A stretch of 40,717 nt of DNA from Aeromonas aquatica (GTDB lineage Bacteria > Pseudomonadota > Gammaproteobacteria > Enterobacterales > Aeromonadaceae): contig NZ_JRGL01000099.1 of NCBI RefSeq assembly GCF_000764655.1, forward strand, positions 1 through 40,717. Direction: 5' to 3'. Positions 25,795 to 34,466 of this stretch are shown one piece after another. A program made the position numbers and the translations under genes. How positions within the stretch are numbered: position 1 is the first letter of the stretch; each line of letters begins with the position of its first letter. A model generated the notes under the pieces. It saw nothing but the letters and a program-made list of their open reading frames with translations. It was not told the origin of the DNA and ran no database searches.

Positions 25795-26616
25795 ATGCAG
25801 CGCCGTTCCTTCTTCAAGCTCTCCGCCCTTGCTCTGCTCGCCAGCAGCGTCTCTTTCACCGTCCTTGCCGCCGATCCCGCCAAGCAGGAGATCGTCATCG
25901 GCACCACGGTGGGGGATTTTGCCGACATGGTGACCGATTCCATCAAGCCGCAGCTGGAGGCCAAGGGTTACAAGGTGAAATTGGTGGAGTTCACCGACTA
26001 CGTGACCCCCAACATCGCCCTGGCGGACGGTTCGCTCGATGTGAACTGCTTCCAGCACAAGCCTTATCTGGAGAGCTTCGCCAAAGACAGGGGCCTCTCC
26101 CTGGCCCCCATCACCCAGGTGCCGACCGGTCCCATGGGGCTCTATGCGGGCAAGCTGGGTGAGCTGAAGGCGCTCAAAGAAGGCAGCACTGTCGCCATCC
26201 CCAACGACCCTACCAACCAGGCGCGGGCCCTGCTGATGCTGCAAGATCTCGGCTGGCTCACCCTGAAAGAGGGGATCAACCCCCTCAAGGCGAGCGAGTT
26301 CGATGTGGTGAGCAATCCCCACGACATCAAGCTGGTGCTGCTGGAGGCGGCGCAACTGCCCCGCTCCCGTGAAGACGTGGACTTCTCCGTCATCAACGGC
26401 AACTTCGCCGCCTCGAGCGGCATCCCGTTCAGTGAGGGGCTCTTCCTCGAGCGCAGCTACGACTTCATCAACTGGGTGGTGGTGAAGAGCGATGACGCGG
26501 CCAAGCCGTTCGCCAAGGATCTGATAGCCGCCTATAACTCCCCCGAGTTCAAGGCCTACGCCGCCAAGCGTTTCCAGGGTTACAAGTACCCCCAGGGCTG
26601 GCAGAGCAAGGGCTGA
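25795..26616 (+). CDS. MetQ/NlpA-family substrate-binding protein without lipobox
   Basis: A 273-aa periplasmic binding protein of the NLPA family, whose members bind methionine or related compounds for MetNI-type ABC importers. Motifs: VIGTTVGDFADMV, FTDYVTPNIALADGSLDVNCFQHKPYL and IPNDPTNQARALLMLQ. Unlike MetQ and NlpA it has no lipobox Cys: the signal ends at VLA-AD, so it should be soluble. The signal peptide starts MQRRSFFKLSAL, a Tat-like twin-arginine pattern (RRxFxK). AAGGAGT lies 5 bases before the ATG. No permease or ATPase gene is adjacent, so it must use a transporter encoded elsewhere. Confidence 0.9.
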   Translation: MQRRSFFKLSALALLASSVSFTVLAADPAKQEIVIGTTVGDFADMVTDSIKPQLEAKGYKVKLVEFTDYVTPNIALADGSLDVNCFQHKPYLESFAKDRGLSLAPITQVPTGPMGLYAGKLGELKALKEGSTVAIPNDPTNQARALLMLQDLGWLTLKEGINPLKASEFDVVSNPHDIKLVLLEAAQLPRSREDVDFSVINGNFAASSGIPFSEGLFLERSYDFINWVVVKSDDAAKPFAKDLIAAYNSPEFKAYAAKRFQGYKYPQGWQSKG

Positions 26617-26638
26617 TAGCCCGCACGACGGATAGAAT

Positions 26639-26662
26639 AACGGGCACCCCAGGGTGCCCGTT
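26639..26662 (+). terminator. Terminator of the MetQ-like gene
   Basis: AACGGGCACCC pairs with GGGTGCCCGTT, 22 bases after the stop codon. The tail GTCATTG is poor in T, so termination may be incomplete. Confidence 0.65.
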
Positions 26663-26693
26663 GTCATTGATGCGTTGCGTATCTTGCCGACGA

Positions 26694-26748
26694 GTCAGTA
26701 ACGGTGCAGCCACCGGCGGGCGGCCAGAAGCAGATGGGTCAGGCTGCC
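26694..26748 (-). pseudogene. Duplicated 3' fragment of a pgpB-like gene
   Basis: This 55-bp stretch repeats the last 52 bp of the pgpB gene (26793-26844). The first 34 bases differ at one position, and the remainder has a few changes plus one net 3-bp difference. Read on the minus strand it gives GSLTHLLLAARRWLHRY and a stop, against GSLTALLAARWWLHRY in pgpB, so the reading frame is preserved. Similarity ends beyond both edges. It looks like the remnant of a second copy or of a misaligned duplication. Confidence 0.7.
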
Positions 26749-26793
26749 TGTTAAACAGAGTGTGCCTTGTGTCCTTACCGCATAGGTACTGGG

Positions 26794-27516
26794 TCAGTAA
26801 CGGTGCAGCCACCAGCGGGCGGCCAGCAGGGCGGTCAGGCTGCCGAGCAGGGCGCTCGTCAGCACATCCAGCGGCCAGTGCATGCCGATCAGGGTGCGTG
26901 ACAGGGCGATGCCGACGGCCCAGAGCGGCAGCAACCAGACCCCGCGCGGGGCGCGGGCCAGCCAGATCAGGCCGAAGAACTGGGCGAGGCTCATGGCGGC
27001 GATGCTATGGCCGGAGGGGAAGGCGTAGTTCACCTCCCCCTGCCAGTGGTTGCCGAGCCACTGGGGCAGCGCCAGCAACTGGCTCGCCGCGTGGACCTGC
27101 TCGCTGCGCAGCTCGGCGCTGGCGGCGTAGAACTGGCGGATGGCGGGGATGAGGTTCTGACCCTCCAGCCAGAGCAGATAGGGGCGGGGTTCCTCGGTCA
27201 GCTGCTTGATGAGGCTCTTGATCACCCAATCCCCCGCCAGCACGGCAAACAGCGCCGCCCCCAGGGCCAGCAGGGCGGATCTCTCCAGCGTCAGCTTGTG
27301 TCGGGTCAGCAGCAGCAGGGCGGCGAGGGTGACGGCGAGGCCGGGCAGGTCCACCATGCGGGTGAGGGCATAGGGCCACCAGAGCCAGGGCGATTGCAGG
27401 GCATGGCTCATGAAGGGCTGCCAGGGCAGGCAGGCCAGCAGCACCAGCGGCAGGATCAGGGCGGCGCTGAAAGCCAGCACCTGACGGCGCGGCAGCGAAG
27501 AGGGTGGCGTTGTCAT
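26794..27516 (-). CDS. pgpB: PAP2-family phosphatase, PgpB-like
   Basis: A 240-aa inner-membrane lipid phosphatase expected to act on phosphatidylglycerophosphate and undecaprenyl pyrophosphate at the periplasmic face. The three phosphatase motifs are present: K-x6-RP at 104-112 (KQLTEEPRP), PSGH in the segment YAFPSGHSIAAMS, and SRTLIGMHWPLD. Five or six hydrophobic helices surround them. The WLEG segment after RP and HWQGEVNYAF match E. coli PgpB, so the symbol is probable. Its 3' end is duplicated just downstream (26694-26748). Confidence 0.88.
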   Translation of the reverse strand: MTTPPSSLPRRQVLAFSAALILPLVLLACLPWQPFMSHALQSPWLWWPYALTRMVDLPGLAVTLAALLLLTRHKLTLERSALLALGAALFAVLAGDWVIKSLIKQLTEEPRPYLLWLEGQNLIPAIRQFYAASAELRSEQVHAASQLLALPQWLGNHWQGEVNYAFPSGHSIAAMSLAQFFGLIWLARAPRGVWLLPLWAVGIALSRTLIGMHWPLDVLTSALLGSLTALLAARWWLHRY

Positions 27517-27757
27517 GACGAGGCTCTTAACGGGGCGGCCAGCGGCCGCTAAAAAAGAGGCGCCATTGTGCCAGCCAGGATCCCCGGGTCAAGTCGCGGG
27601 GCAGGGACAACAACATGCGGTTACAAATCCCCGTTCGCGGCGGATCCCGCCGGTGCGGTGCACGCGGGCCGCCTCTCCGAGGTGAAACGCCATGGACCAG
27701 GTGGCAGCGGGGGGCACCGAGCACGGGCCATGGCCCTGGCGAGTCGAGAATAAGCAT

Positions 27758-27786
27758 CTGAAACTCGAGGCGCTTTGCGCTAGAAT
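27758..27786 (+). promoter_or_regulatory. Candidate pdxB promoter
   Basis: CTGAAA (27758-27763) and TAGAAT (27781-27786) are spaced by 17 bp, with the -10 element ending 47 bases before the pdxB ATG. They lie in the 317-bp GC-rich gap 27517-27833 between divergent pgpB and pdxB. The gap also holds hairpin-capable GC sequence near 27580-27605, but no gene or recognisable RNA. Confidence 0.5.
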
Positions 27787-27833
27787 GGCGCCCCTGTGGC
27801 CGGTTGTGACCCTCAAGCTCATAAGAGAAACTG

Positions 27834-28955
27834 ATGAAAATCGTCGTTGATGAAAATATGCCCCATGCCCGGGAGCTGTTTGCCGAGTTCGGCGAGGTGG
27901 TCTCCCTGCCCGGACGGCAGATCTCGGCGGCGGATCTGCAGGACGCCGATGTGCTGCTGGTGCGCTCGGTGACCCGGGTCGATGCCGCGCTCCTCGCGAG
28001 CAGCCCACGGCTCGGTTTCGTCGGCACCGCCACCATAGGCACGGATCACATCGACAAGTCGCTGTTGGCCACGCGGGGCATCCCCTTCTTCAGCGCCCCC
28101 GGTTGCAACAAAGTTTCGGTCGGTGACTATGTGCTGTCCGCCCTGCTGGTGCTGGCGGAGCGCCATGAGCTGGTCTTGAGCGAGATGAGCCTCGCCGTCA
28201 TCGGTGCGGGCAACACCGGCGAGTGCGTGGCGGGCAAGGCCGAGGCGCTCGGCATGCGAGTGCTGCGCTGCGATCCTCCCCGTGCCAGGGCTGAAGGGGC
28301 CGCGGGCTTTGTGGATTACCAGACGGCGCTCGAGGCCGATTTCGTCAGCTTCCACGTGCCGCTGACCCGCACCGGTTTGGACGCGACCTTCCATTTATTG
28401 GGGGAGAGCGAGATTGCGGCAAGGCCAGCGGGGCAGTTCCTCATCAACGCCTCCCGGGGCGAGGTGTGGGACAACCAGGCCCTGCTCGCCCGCCAGCAGA
28501 GCGATGCACCGTTGCGACTGGTGATGGACGTCTGGGAAGGAGAACCAGAGCCCCTGCGTGCCCTGGTGCCCCATACCGAGATAGCGACCCCGCACATCGC
28601 GGGTTACAGCCTGGAAGGCAAGGCGCGCGGCACCTGGATGCTGTATCAGGCGCTCTGCCAGCAGCTTGGGCGCACGCCGCGCCAGGATCTGCAAGCCCTG
28701 CTGCCTGCCCCCGAGGTGCGTGAGCTGACGCCGGGTCAGGCCAGCGATCAGGCGCTCATCAAGCAGCTCGTCCACCTTATTTATGACGTGCGCCGGGACG
28801 ACGCCCGTTTTCGCAACCGGATTGAGCAGCCAGGCAGCTTCGATGAGCAGCGCAAACATTACCCGGAGCGACGGGAGCTATCCTCCTTGCAGGTGTGTGG
28901 CCCCTTCGCCGGCGAGACGCTGGCCCGGCTCGGTTTCATGGTCCGGCCAGGCTAG
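27834..28955 (+). CDS. pdxB: Erythronate-4-phosphate dehydrogenase
   Basis: A 373-aa NAD-dependent dehydrogenase, second step of the DXP-dependent route to pyridoxal phosphate (4-phosphoerythronate to 2-oxo-3-hydroxy-4-phosphobutanoate). Features: N-terminal KIVVDENMP, the substrate segment GTATIGTDHID, the Rossmann motif VIGAGNTGECVAG, catalytic Arg in NASRGEVWDN, Glu in WEGEPEP and His in TPHIAGYS, and the C-terminal dimerisation domain specific to PdxB. Length is close to E. coli PdxB (378). It opens the pdxB-asd-fimV-truA-accD-folC-dedD run. Confidence 0.96.
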   Translation: MKIVVDENMPHARELFAEFGEVVSLPGRQISAADLQDADVLLVRSVTRVDAALLASSPRLGFVGTATIGTDHIDKSLLATRGIPFFSAPGCNKVSVGDYVLSALLVLAERHELVLSEMSLAVIGAGNTGECVAGKAEALGMRVLRCDPPRARAEGAAGFVDYQTALEADFVSFHVPLTRTGLDATFHLLGESEIAARPAGQFLINASRGEVWDNQALLARQQSDAPLRLVMDVWEGEPEPLRALVPHTEIATPHIAGYSLEGKARGTWMLYQALCQQLGRTPRQDLQALLPAPEVRELTPGQASDQALIKQLVHLIYDVRRDDARFRNRIEQPGSFDEQRKHYPERRELSSLQVCGPFAGETLARLGFMVRPG

Positions 28956-29093
28956 CCCGGATCCCATATCGGCCAGGGCGATGTCGCCCGGCCCGAGTCG
29001 GCCCAGGTCGACTCCCCAGCCCTCATATCAGGCAGGTCTGCCTGCCAGCGGTGGCGCCAGCCGTCACCGTCATCATCACAGGAGAGAACATCA

Positions 29094-30110
29094 GTGAGTC
29101 AGCAATTCAACGTAGCGGTATTGGGCGCGAGCGGCGCCGTGGGTCAGGCCATGATCGAGATCCTGGAGGAGCGTGCCTTCCCGGTCGCCACCCTCTATCC
29201 GCTGGCCTCCAGCCGCAGCGCCGGTGATACGGTGCGCTTTGGTGGCAAGAACCGCGAGATCCTGGACGTGGAGGAGTTTGACTGGAGCCAGGTGCAGATC
29301 GCGCTCTTCTCCGCCGGGGCCGAGATCTCTGCGAAGTGGGCACCGATCGCCGCCGAGCAGGGCTGCATCGTCATCGACAACACCTCCTGCTTCCGTTACG
29401 ACGAAGACATCCCCCTGGTGATCCCGGAAGTGAACCCGGACGCGCTGGCGGATTTCCGCAACCGCAACATCATCGCCAACCCGAACTGCTCCACCATCCA
29501 GATGCTGGTGGCGCTCAAGCCCCTGCACGACGAGGTGGGCATCGCCCGCATCAACGTGGCGACCTATCAGTCCGTCTCGGGCTCCGGCAAGGAAGGGGTG
29601 AGCGAGCTGGCTGGCCAGACCGCACACCTGCTCAATGGCCGTCCGGTGGAGCCGACCCTCTACCCGCAGCAGATCGCCTTCAACCTGATCCCGCAGATCG
29701 ACGCCTTCACCGACAACGGTTACACCCGGGAAGAGATGAAGATGGTGTGGGAAACCCAGAAGATCCTGGGGGATGCCAACATCGCCGTGAACCCGACCTG
29801 CGTGCGGGTGCCGGTGTTCTACGGTCACGCCGAGGCGGTGCACGTCGAGCTGCATCAGCCGCTGGACGCGGATCAGGTCAAGGAGCTGCTGCGCAACGCC
29901 CCGGGCGTCACCCTGTTCGATGACGACGCCGACTACCCGACTCCGGTGCGCGACGCCACCGGCAAGGACGAGGTGCTGGTCGGCCGGGTGCGCCAGGATA
30001 TTTCTCACCCGAGCGGTATCAATATGTGGATCGTGGCCGATAACGTTCGTAAGGGCGCGGCAACCAACAGCGTGCAGATCGCCGAGCTGCTGGTGCGTGA
30101 CTACCTCTAA
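29094..30110 (+). CDS. asd: Aspartate-semialdehyde dehydrogenase
   Basis: A 338-aa NADP-dependent enzyme converting aspartyl phosphate to aspartate semialdehyde for lysine, diaminopimelate, methionine and threonine synthesis. NADP motif NVAVLGASGAVGQ; catalytic Cys132 in ANPNCSTIQM; YQSVSGSGKEGV; RVPVFYGHAEAVHVE with the active-site His; C-terminal VADNVRKGAATNSVQIAELLV. In E. coli and Pseudomonas this position holds usg, a paralogue lacking the catalytic Cys in Pseudomonas. Here the Cys and His are intact and the sequence matches the Vibrio Asd type, so I call a working enzyme. GGAGAG lies about 10 bases before the ATG. Confidence 0.93.
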   Translation: MSQQFNVAVLGASGAVGQAMIEILEERAFPVATLYPLASSRSAGDTVRFGGKNREILDVEEFDWSQVQIALFSAGAEISAKWAPIAAEQGCIVIDNTSCFRYDEDIPLVIPEVNPDALADFRNRNIIANPNCSTIQMLVALKPLHDEVGIARINVATYQSVSGSGKEGVSELAGQTAHLLNGRPVEPTLYPQQIAFNLIPQIDAFTDNGYTREEMKMVWETQKILGDANIAVNPTCVRVPVFYGHAEAVHVELHQPLDADQVKELLRNAPGVTLFDDDADYPTPVRDATGKDEVLVGRVRQDISHPSGINMWIVADNVRKGAATNSVQIAELLVRDYL

Positions 30111-30128
30111 GCCAGGGGGTTGCCCGGT

Positions 30129-30148
30129 GGCGGGGAAGGAGCCCCGCC
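30129..30148 (+). other. GC-rich hairpin after asd
   Basis: GGCGGGG and CCCCGCC pair across AAGGAG, 18 bases after the asd stop. There is no T-run, so this may be a weak terminator or an mRNA 3' stabiliser. Confidence 0.45.
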
Positions 30149-30406
30149 TCGGATCCGCGTTTCCAGATGTGACCAGACACGCAGTCTCCGGTGTTGGGAA
30201 TGTTGCGTGAGATCAGTCGATTAAGTTTTTTTCTACACTCTGTCCGGTACGCAGGCCCGCATTGGGCGTGCGCCGGGCACGAGTTGAACGCTAAATATGT
30301 CGGATCGCTGGCTTGAGACTGGCGCCTGATTTATATTGAGCCGATTGTTTTGGGGTAACTATCCAGATTTTTCAATGTGATAGGGCCATCATACGAAGGA
30401 ACGAAC

Positions 30407-32515
30407 ATGGGACATTCCCGCATAACGCTGGCAACGCTACTCGCATTGGGTCTTCTGGGCACGGTTCAGGCCGACGAGGCGGGGCGCGAGCCTTTCTTTG
30501 TCGAGCTCAAGGGGCCGGATGGCTCACCGCCACCCGCTGTGCAACCACAGCCTCAGGCCCAGCCCGTGGCTCCCGTCGCCTTGCCCAAGGCGCAGCCCAT
30601 AGTGCGTCAGGTCGCCCCCGCCCAGGCGGGCAGTTATGGCCCCGTCCGTCCTACCGACACCCTCTGGAGCCTGGCGAGCAAGCACAGACCCTCTAATAGG
30701 GTTAGCGTCTACCAGACCATGGTGGCGATCTACGACAAGAATCCCCGCAGCTTTGCCGATGGCAACATCAACCACATCCTGGTGGGATCCCATATTCTGC
30801 TGCCAAGCGCCGCCGAGGCCAGCCGCATCACCGATGCCCAGGCTCGCCAGCGCTTCAACAGCGACAACGCCAGCTGGAAGGGGCTGAGCCCCAAATACCT
30901 GGCCAACAAACATGCCCAGCCCGCCAAGCCGGTCGAGACTCAGGTCGCCGCCGCGCCCACCAAGGCCTCTGCCGCCACGGCGCCCAAGGCTGCGCCTATC
31001 CCCGTGGCCACGGCCAAGGTCGGCACGCCGCCCGCGGCGAGCGAAGTGACGGCGCAGGTCAAGGTTGCCGAGCCAGCCCCGAGCGCGGCGGTGGCAACCA
31101 GCGCGGCCGTGGCCAGCGTGCCAGCCCCTCTGCCTGCGGATGTCGCGGCCCCGGTCGGCAAGCCCTCCACCGAGATGGCGCTGGCGCTGGAAGATGCCAA
31201 TGCCCAGCTCGGTCAGGTCACCGAGATGAACCACAGGCTCAAGCTGCGGTTGCAATCCCTGACCGAAGAGGTGGAGACCCTCAAGGCCCAGTTGCTGGAT
31301 CAGACTGCACTCGAGAAAGAGGTGGCCGAGCTCAAGGCCAAGCCGGTACCGCCGGTGGTGGCCCCGGTACACAAGCAGAACTGGCTGATGGAGCTGCTTG
31401 CCTCACCGCTCAACCTCGCCATGATCATCCTGTTGCCCGTGCTGCTGGTGCTGGCGCTGGTGACACTCTGGTTGCGGGCCCGTGCCCGCCGTGAGCTGGA
31501 AGAGCAGGAGAAGAGCCTGTCCGAATCCACCGCTATGGTGATGGGGGAGGAGAGCAGCGAGTTCGATCAGCTGATGACGGTCGGCATCGCCGACGATGAA
31601 CCCATGCACCCCAAGCCGGATCTCAATGTGCCGGATGACCCCGCGGCATTCACAGAATCCCACGATGTCATCTTCAGCGACGATGGGGATCTGGCGCTGT
31701 CCGCCTTCGACATCGAGCCGGCGGTGGCCACGGCCAACCGGGATCCGGATCTGGTGCCCGAGCTCGACCTGGCCCACGAGGGCGCCTTCGATACCTCCAA
31801 GCCCAGGCATGATCCGGCCGATGACCTGATGAGCGAGGAGGAGCTGCAAGCCGCCCTGTTTGCCGAGCTGGATGCGGAGTTGGATACCGATCTGGCCCAG
31901 GATCAGCTGTCGACGGCCACCGCTCGCCGCCGTGACGAGGAGCTCGCCAATTTCGATCTGAGCGATTTTGGCTCAGCCTTCGACGAGCCCGCCGACAAGG
32001 CGCCGACGGCGAAGAGTGAAGCGGCCGATTACGGCAAGAGCGATGTGGACGACATGCTGGCCGAGCTCGGACTCGAACCGACGCAGGCCAAGGGCGCTGC
32101 CCAACCGTCGGCCTGGGATCCCAACGAGCTGGCCCTCGCCGATTTCGAGGATGCCTTCACCGAGGTGGACTCTCATCCGGGCAAGGTGAAGCCCCGCGAG
32201 CAGGTTCAGGCGAACGACTACGTGGAGATCGACAAGCTCCTGGCCGAGGCCAACGCCAGCAATTCGGAGCAGGAGCCTTATCAGGGCTTCTCCCTGGACG
32301 TAGGGCTGGATGGTTTTCCCGAGGTGTTGCCCCAGTCCACAGGTTTCGATGTGGATGCGGACGATGGCGGGGTGGGAGCCAAGCTGGATCTGGCCCGCGC
32401 CTACCTCGAGATCGACGACAAGGAGAGCGCCCGCGAGCTGCTGCAAGAGGCCGCGGCCCAGGGCAGCGAGCACCAGCGCACCGAAGCCGAGAGGCTGCTC
32501 AAACGCCTGGGTTAA
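30407..32515 (+). CDS. fimV: FimV/HubP-type polar landmark protein
   Basis: A 702-aa inner-membrane protein organising polar machinery; in Pseudomonas and Vibrio it is needed for type IV pilus twitching, type II secretion assembly and polar placement of partners. Signal peptide 1-22; Pro/Gln linker; periplasmic LysM domain about 77-133 (PTDTLWSLASKHRPS to VGSHILLPS); Ala/Pro-rich linker; coiled coil about 255-320; membrane helix about 333-356; a long acidic cytoplasmic region rich in Asp and Glu; and the conserved C-terminal FimV TPR-like motif about 655-702 (LDLARAYLEIDDKESARELL). The ATG at 30407 has AAGGA 6 bases upstream. Its place between asd and truA matches Pseudomonas fimV. Confidence 0.93.
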   Translation: MGHSRITLATLLALGLLGTVQADEAGREPFFVELKGPDGSPPPAVQPQPQAQPVAPVALPKAQPIVRQVAPAQAGSYGPVRPTDTLWSLASKHRPSNRVSVYQTMVAIYDKNPRSFADGNINHILVGSHILLPSAAEASRITDAQARQRFNSDNASWKGLSPKYLANKHAQPAKPVETQVAAAPTKASAATAPKAAPIPVATAKVGTPPAASEVTAQVKVAEPAPSAAVATSAAVASVPAPLPADVAAPVGKPSTEMALALEDANAQLGQVTEMNHRLKLRLQSLTEEVETLKAQLLDQTALEKEVAELKAKPVPPVVAPVHKQNWLMELLASPLNLAMIILLPVLLVLALVTLWLRARARRELEEQEKSLSESTAMVMGEESSEFDQLMTVGIADDEPMHPKPDLNVPDDPAAFTESHDVIFSDDGDLALSAFDIEPAVATANRDPDLVPELDLAHEGAFDTSKPRHDPADDLMSEEELQAALFAELDAELDTDLAQDQLSTATARRRDEELANFDLSDFGSAFDEPADKAPTAKSEAADYGKSDVDDMLAELGLEPTQAKGAAQPSAWDPNELALADFEDAFTEVDSHPGKVKPREQVQANDYVEIDKLLAEANASNSEQEPYQGFSLDVGLDGFPEVLPQSTGFDVDADDGGVGAKLDLARAYLEIDDKESARELLQEAAAQGSEHQRTEAERLLKRLG

Positions 32516-32531
32516 GGCGCTTGTGACGATG

Positions 32532-32563
32532 AAGAGGGCAGCCCGTGGGCTGCCCTCTTTGTT
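32532..32563 (+). terminator. Rho-independent terminator of fimV
   Basis: A 13-bp stem (AAGAGGGCAGCCC with GGGCTGCCCTCTT) begins 17 bases after the fimV stop and is followed by TGTT. It separates fimV from the truA-dedD unit, which has its own promoter. Confidence 0.85.
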
Positions 32564-32599
32564 ATGGGGCCTGTGCCGGGTCGCCAGGATCCGGCAGGT

Positions 32600-32629
32600 T
32601 TGGGACTTTTTGACTCAAGCGCGTATAAT
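32600..32629 (+). promoter_or_regulatory. Candidate promoter of truA-accD-folC-dedD
   Basis: TTGGGA (32600-32605) and a perfect TATAAT (32624-32629) are separated by 18 bp and lie 45-75 bases upstream of the truA start, directly after the fimV terminator. A GC-rich discriminator (CCGCCCC) follows the -10 element, a feature of growth-rate-controlled promoters. Confidence 0.65.
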
Positions 32630-32673
32630 CCGCCCCGTTTCTTTCACCGTTTCCCATAAGACAAGTGTCATCC

Positions 32674-33483
32674 ATGCGAATTGCCCTAGGTATTGAATAT
32701 GACGGCAGCCGGTATTTCGGCTGGCAGCGTCAGCGAGAAGTGATCAGCGTACAGGCCGAGCTGGAGACTGCCCTCAGCCGCATCGCCAACCACCCTGTGT
32801 CCATCCAGTGCGCCGGTCGCACCGATGCCGGGGTACACGCCACCGGCCAGGTGATCCATTTCGATACCCACGCCAACCGCGCCGAGGGGGCCTGGACCCT
32901 GGGGCTCAACTCCAACCTGCCGCCGGACATCGCCGTGCGCTGGGTGAAGGAGGTGGACGAGAGCTTCCACGCCCGCTTCAGCGCCACCGCCCGTCGCTAC
33001 CGCTACGTCATCTACAACCACAACTATCGCCCGGCCATCCTCGGCAGCGGCGTCAGCCACTACCACGAGACCATAGACGCGACGCTGATGCACCAGGCGG
33101 GCCAGAGTCTGCTCGGGGAGCACGACTTCAGCACCTTCAGGGCCATCGCCTGCCAGTCCAACACCCCCTGGCGCAACGTGACCCACCTGTGCGTCAGCCG
33201 CTCCGGCCCCTACATCGTGCTCGACATCAAGGCCAACGCCTTCTTGCACCACATGGTGCGCAACATCACCGGCTCCCTGTTGCTGGTGGGGCAGGGCCTC
33301 AAACCGGTGGAGTGGATTGCCGAGGTGCTGGCGGCAAAGGATCGCAATCTGGCCGGGCCGACCGCCAAGGCGGGGGGCCTCTATCTGGTGGACGTGGATT
33401 ACCCGGCGGAGTTCGCCCTGCCGCAGTTGCCACTCGGCCCGCTCTGGCTGCCGGACTCGGCACCGGGTACGACCAGTTTTTAG
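32674..33483 (+). CDS. truA: tRNA pseudouridine(38-40) synthase TruA
   Basis: A 269-aa enzyme that isomerises uridines 38-40 in the anticodon arm of many tRNAs. N-terminal [19 protein letters not shown]; catalytic Asp51 in [32 protein letters not shown]-terminal [20 protein letters not shown]. Length matches E. coli TruA (270). The ATG at 32674 is preferred over a GTG at 32665 from the conserved N-terminus; the ribosome site is weak in either case. In E. coli dedA follows truA; it is absent here. Confidence 0.96.
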   Translation: MRIALGIEYDGSRYFGWQRQREVISVQAELETALSRIANHPVSIQCAGRTDAGVHATGQVIHFDTHANRAEGAWTLGLNSNLPPDIAVRWVKEVDESFHARFSATARRYRYVIYNHNYRPAILGSGVSHYHETIDATLMHQAGQSLLGEHDFSTFRAIACQSNTPWRNVTHLCVSRSGPYIVLDIKANAFLHHMVRNITGSLLLVGQGLKPVEWIAEVLAAKDRNLAGPTAKAGGLYLVDVDYPAEFALPQLPLGPLWLPDSAPGTTSF

Positions 33484-33564
33484 TAACTGGCCCCGAAAAT
33501 TTGTGGTTTAATGATCCGTCATTTATTGCCATCGCGCCGTAAGTCATTGAACTACCAAGGCCCG

Positions 33565-33590
33565 ATGCGTTTTGTCAGGCACAAAAGCAT
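33565..33590 (+). promoter_or_regulatory. Hairpin in the accD leader abutting the ribosome site
   Basis: ATGCGTTTTGT and ACAAAAGCAT pair (10 bp with one bulged G) across CAGGC, ending 1 base before the AAGGA ribosome site at 33592-33596. In E. coli the carboxyltransferase binds its own accA/accD mRNA and represses translation; whether this hairpin plays such a part is inference. Confidence 0.4.
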
Positions 33591-33601
33591 TAAGGAATTC
33601 C

Positions 33602-34465
33602 ATGAGCTGGCTTGAGAAGATCCTTCCCAAGAGCAAGATCACTACACCGCGTCGTCACAACATTCCGGAAGGGGTGTGGACCAAGTGTACCGCTTGCGAA
33701 CAGGTGCTCTACCGGGCAGAACTGGAGCGCAATCTCGAAGTGTGCCCCAAGTGTGATCATCATATGCGGATCCGCGCCCGCGCCCGCCTCGAGAGCTTCC
33801 TCGACGAGCAAGGCCGCAGCGAAGTCGCGGCCGAGCTGGAGCCGCAGGACATCTTGAAATTCAAGGATTCCAAGCGCTACAAGGATCGTTTGTCTGCCGC
33901 TCAGAAAGAGACGGGAGAAAAAGATGCGCTGGTGGTGATGAAGGGGACCCTCAAGGGGGTGCCGGTCGTCGCCTGTTCATTCGAGTTCTCCTTCATCGGT
34001 GGCTCCATGTCCTCCGTGGTCGGTGCCCGCTTCGTGCGCGCCGTCGAGGAGTGCATCAAGGAAGGTCGCGGCCTGGTCTGCTTCTCCACCTCCGGTGGGG
34101 CGCGGATGCAAGAAGCGCTGTTCTCCCTGATGCAGATGGCCAAGACCAGTGCGGCGCTGGACCGGCTCACCAAGGCGGGTCTGCCCTTCATCTCTGTACT
34201 GACCGACCCCACCATGGGTGGCGTCTCCGCGAGCCTGGCCATGCTGGGTGACATCAACGTGGGCGAGCCCAAGGCGCTGATCGGCTTCGCCGGCCCGCGG
34301 GTCATCGAGCAGACGGTGCGCGAGAAGCTGCCGGAAGGCTTCCAGCGTTCCGAGTTCCTGCTGGAGAAAGGCGCCATCGATCTCATCATCGACCGCCGCG
34401 AGATGCGCAACCGCCTGGCCAGCCTGTTGGCCAAGCTGATGAACACCCAAGTCATCGAAGAGTAA
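33602..34465 (+). CDS. accD: Acetyl-CoA carboxylase, carboxyltransferase subunit beta
   Basis: A 287-aa subunit that with AccA transfers carboxyl from carboxybiotin to acetyl-CoA, giving malonyl-CoA for fatty acid synthesis. It has the N-terminal zinc ribbon (Cys29, Cys32, Cys48, Cys51) and the crotonase-like carboxyltransferase fold with [29 protein letters not shown] and [17 protein letters not shown]. The start at 33602 has AAGGA 5 bases upstream and the typical [11 protein letters not shown]-terminus; the frame is open from 33572 without a site. folC begins one base after the accD stop. Confidence 0.97.
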   Translation: MSWLEKILPKSKITTPRRHNIPEGVWTKCTACEQVLYRAELERNLEVCPKCDHHMRIRARARLESFLDEQGRSEVAAELEPQDILKFKDSKRYKDRLSAAQKETGEKDALVVMKGTLKGVPVVACSFEFSFIGGSMSSVVGARFVRAVEECIKEGRGLVCFSTSGGARMQEALFSLMQMAKTSAALDRLTKAGLPFISVLTDPTMGGVSASLAMLGDINVGEPKALIGFAGPRVIEQTVREKLPEGFQRSEFLLEKGAIDLIIDRREMRNRLASLLAKLMNTQVIEE

Positions 34466-34466
34466 G

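Noticed and set aside
27580..27760. Riboswitch or structured RNA in the pgpB-pdxB gap.
   Set aside because: GC-rich with possible hairpins, but no known riboswitch core could be recognised by eye; a covariance-model scan would be needed.
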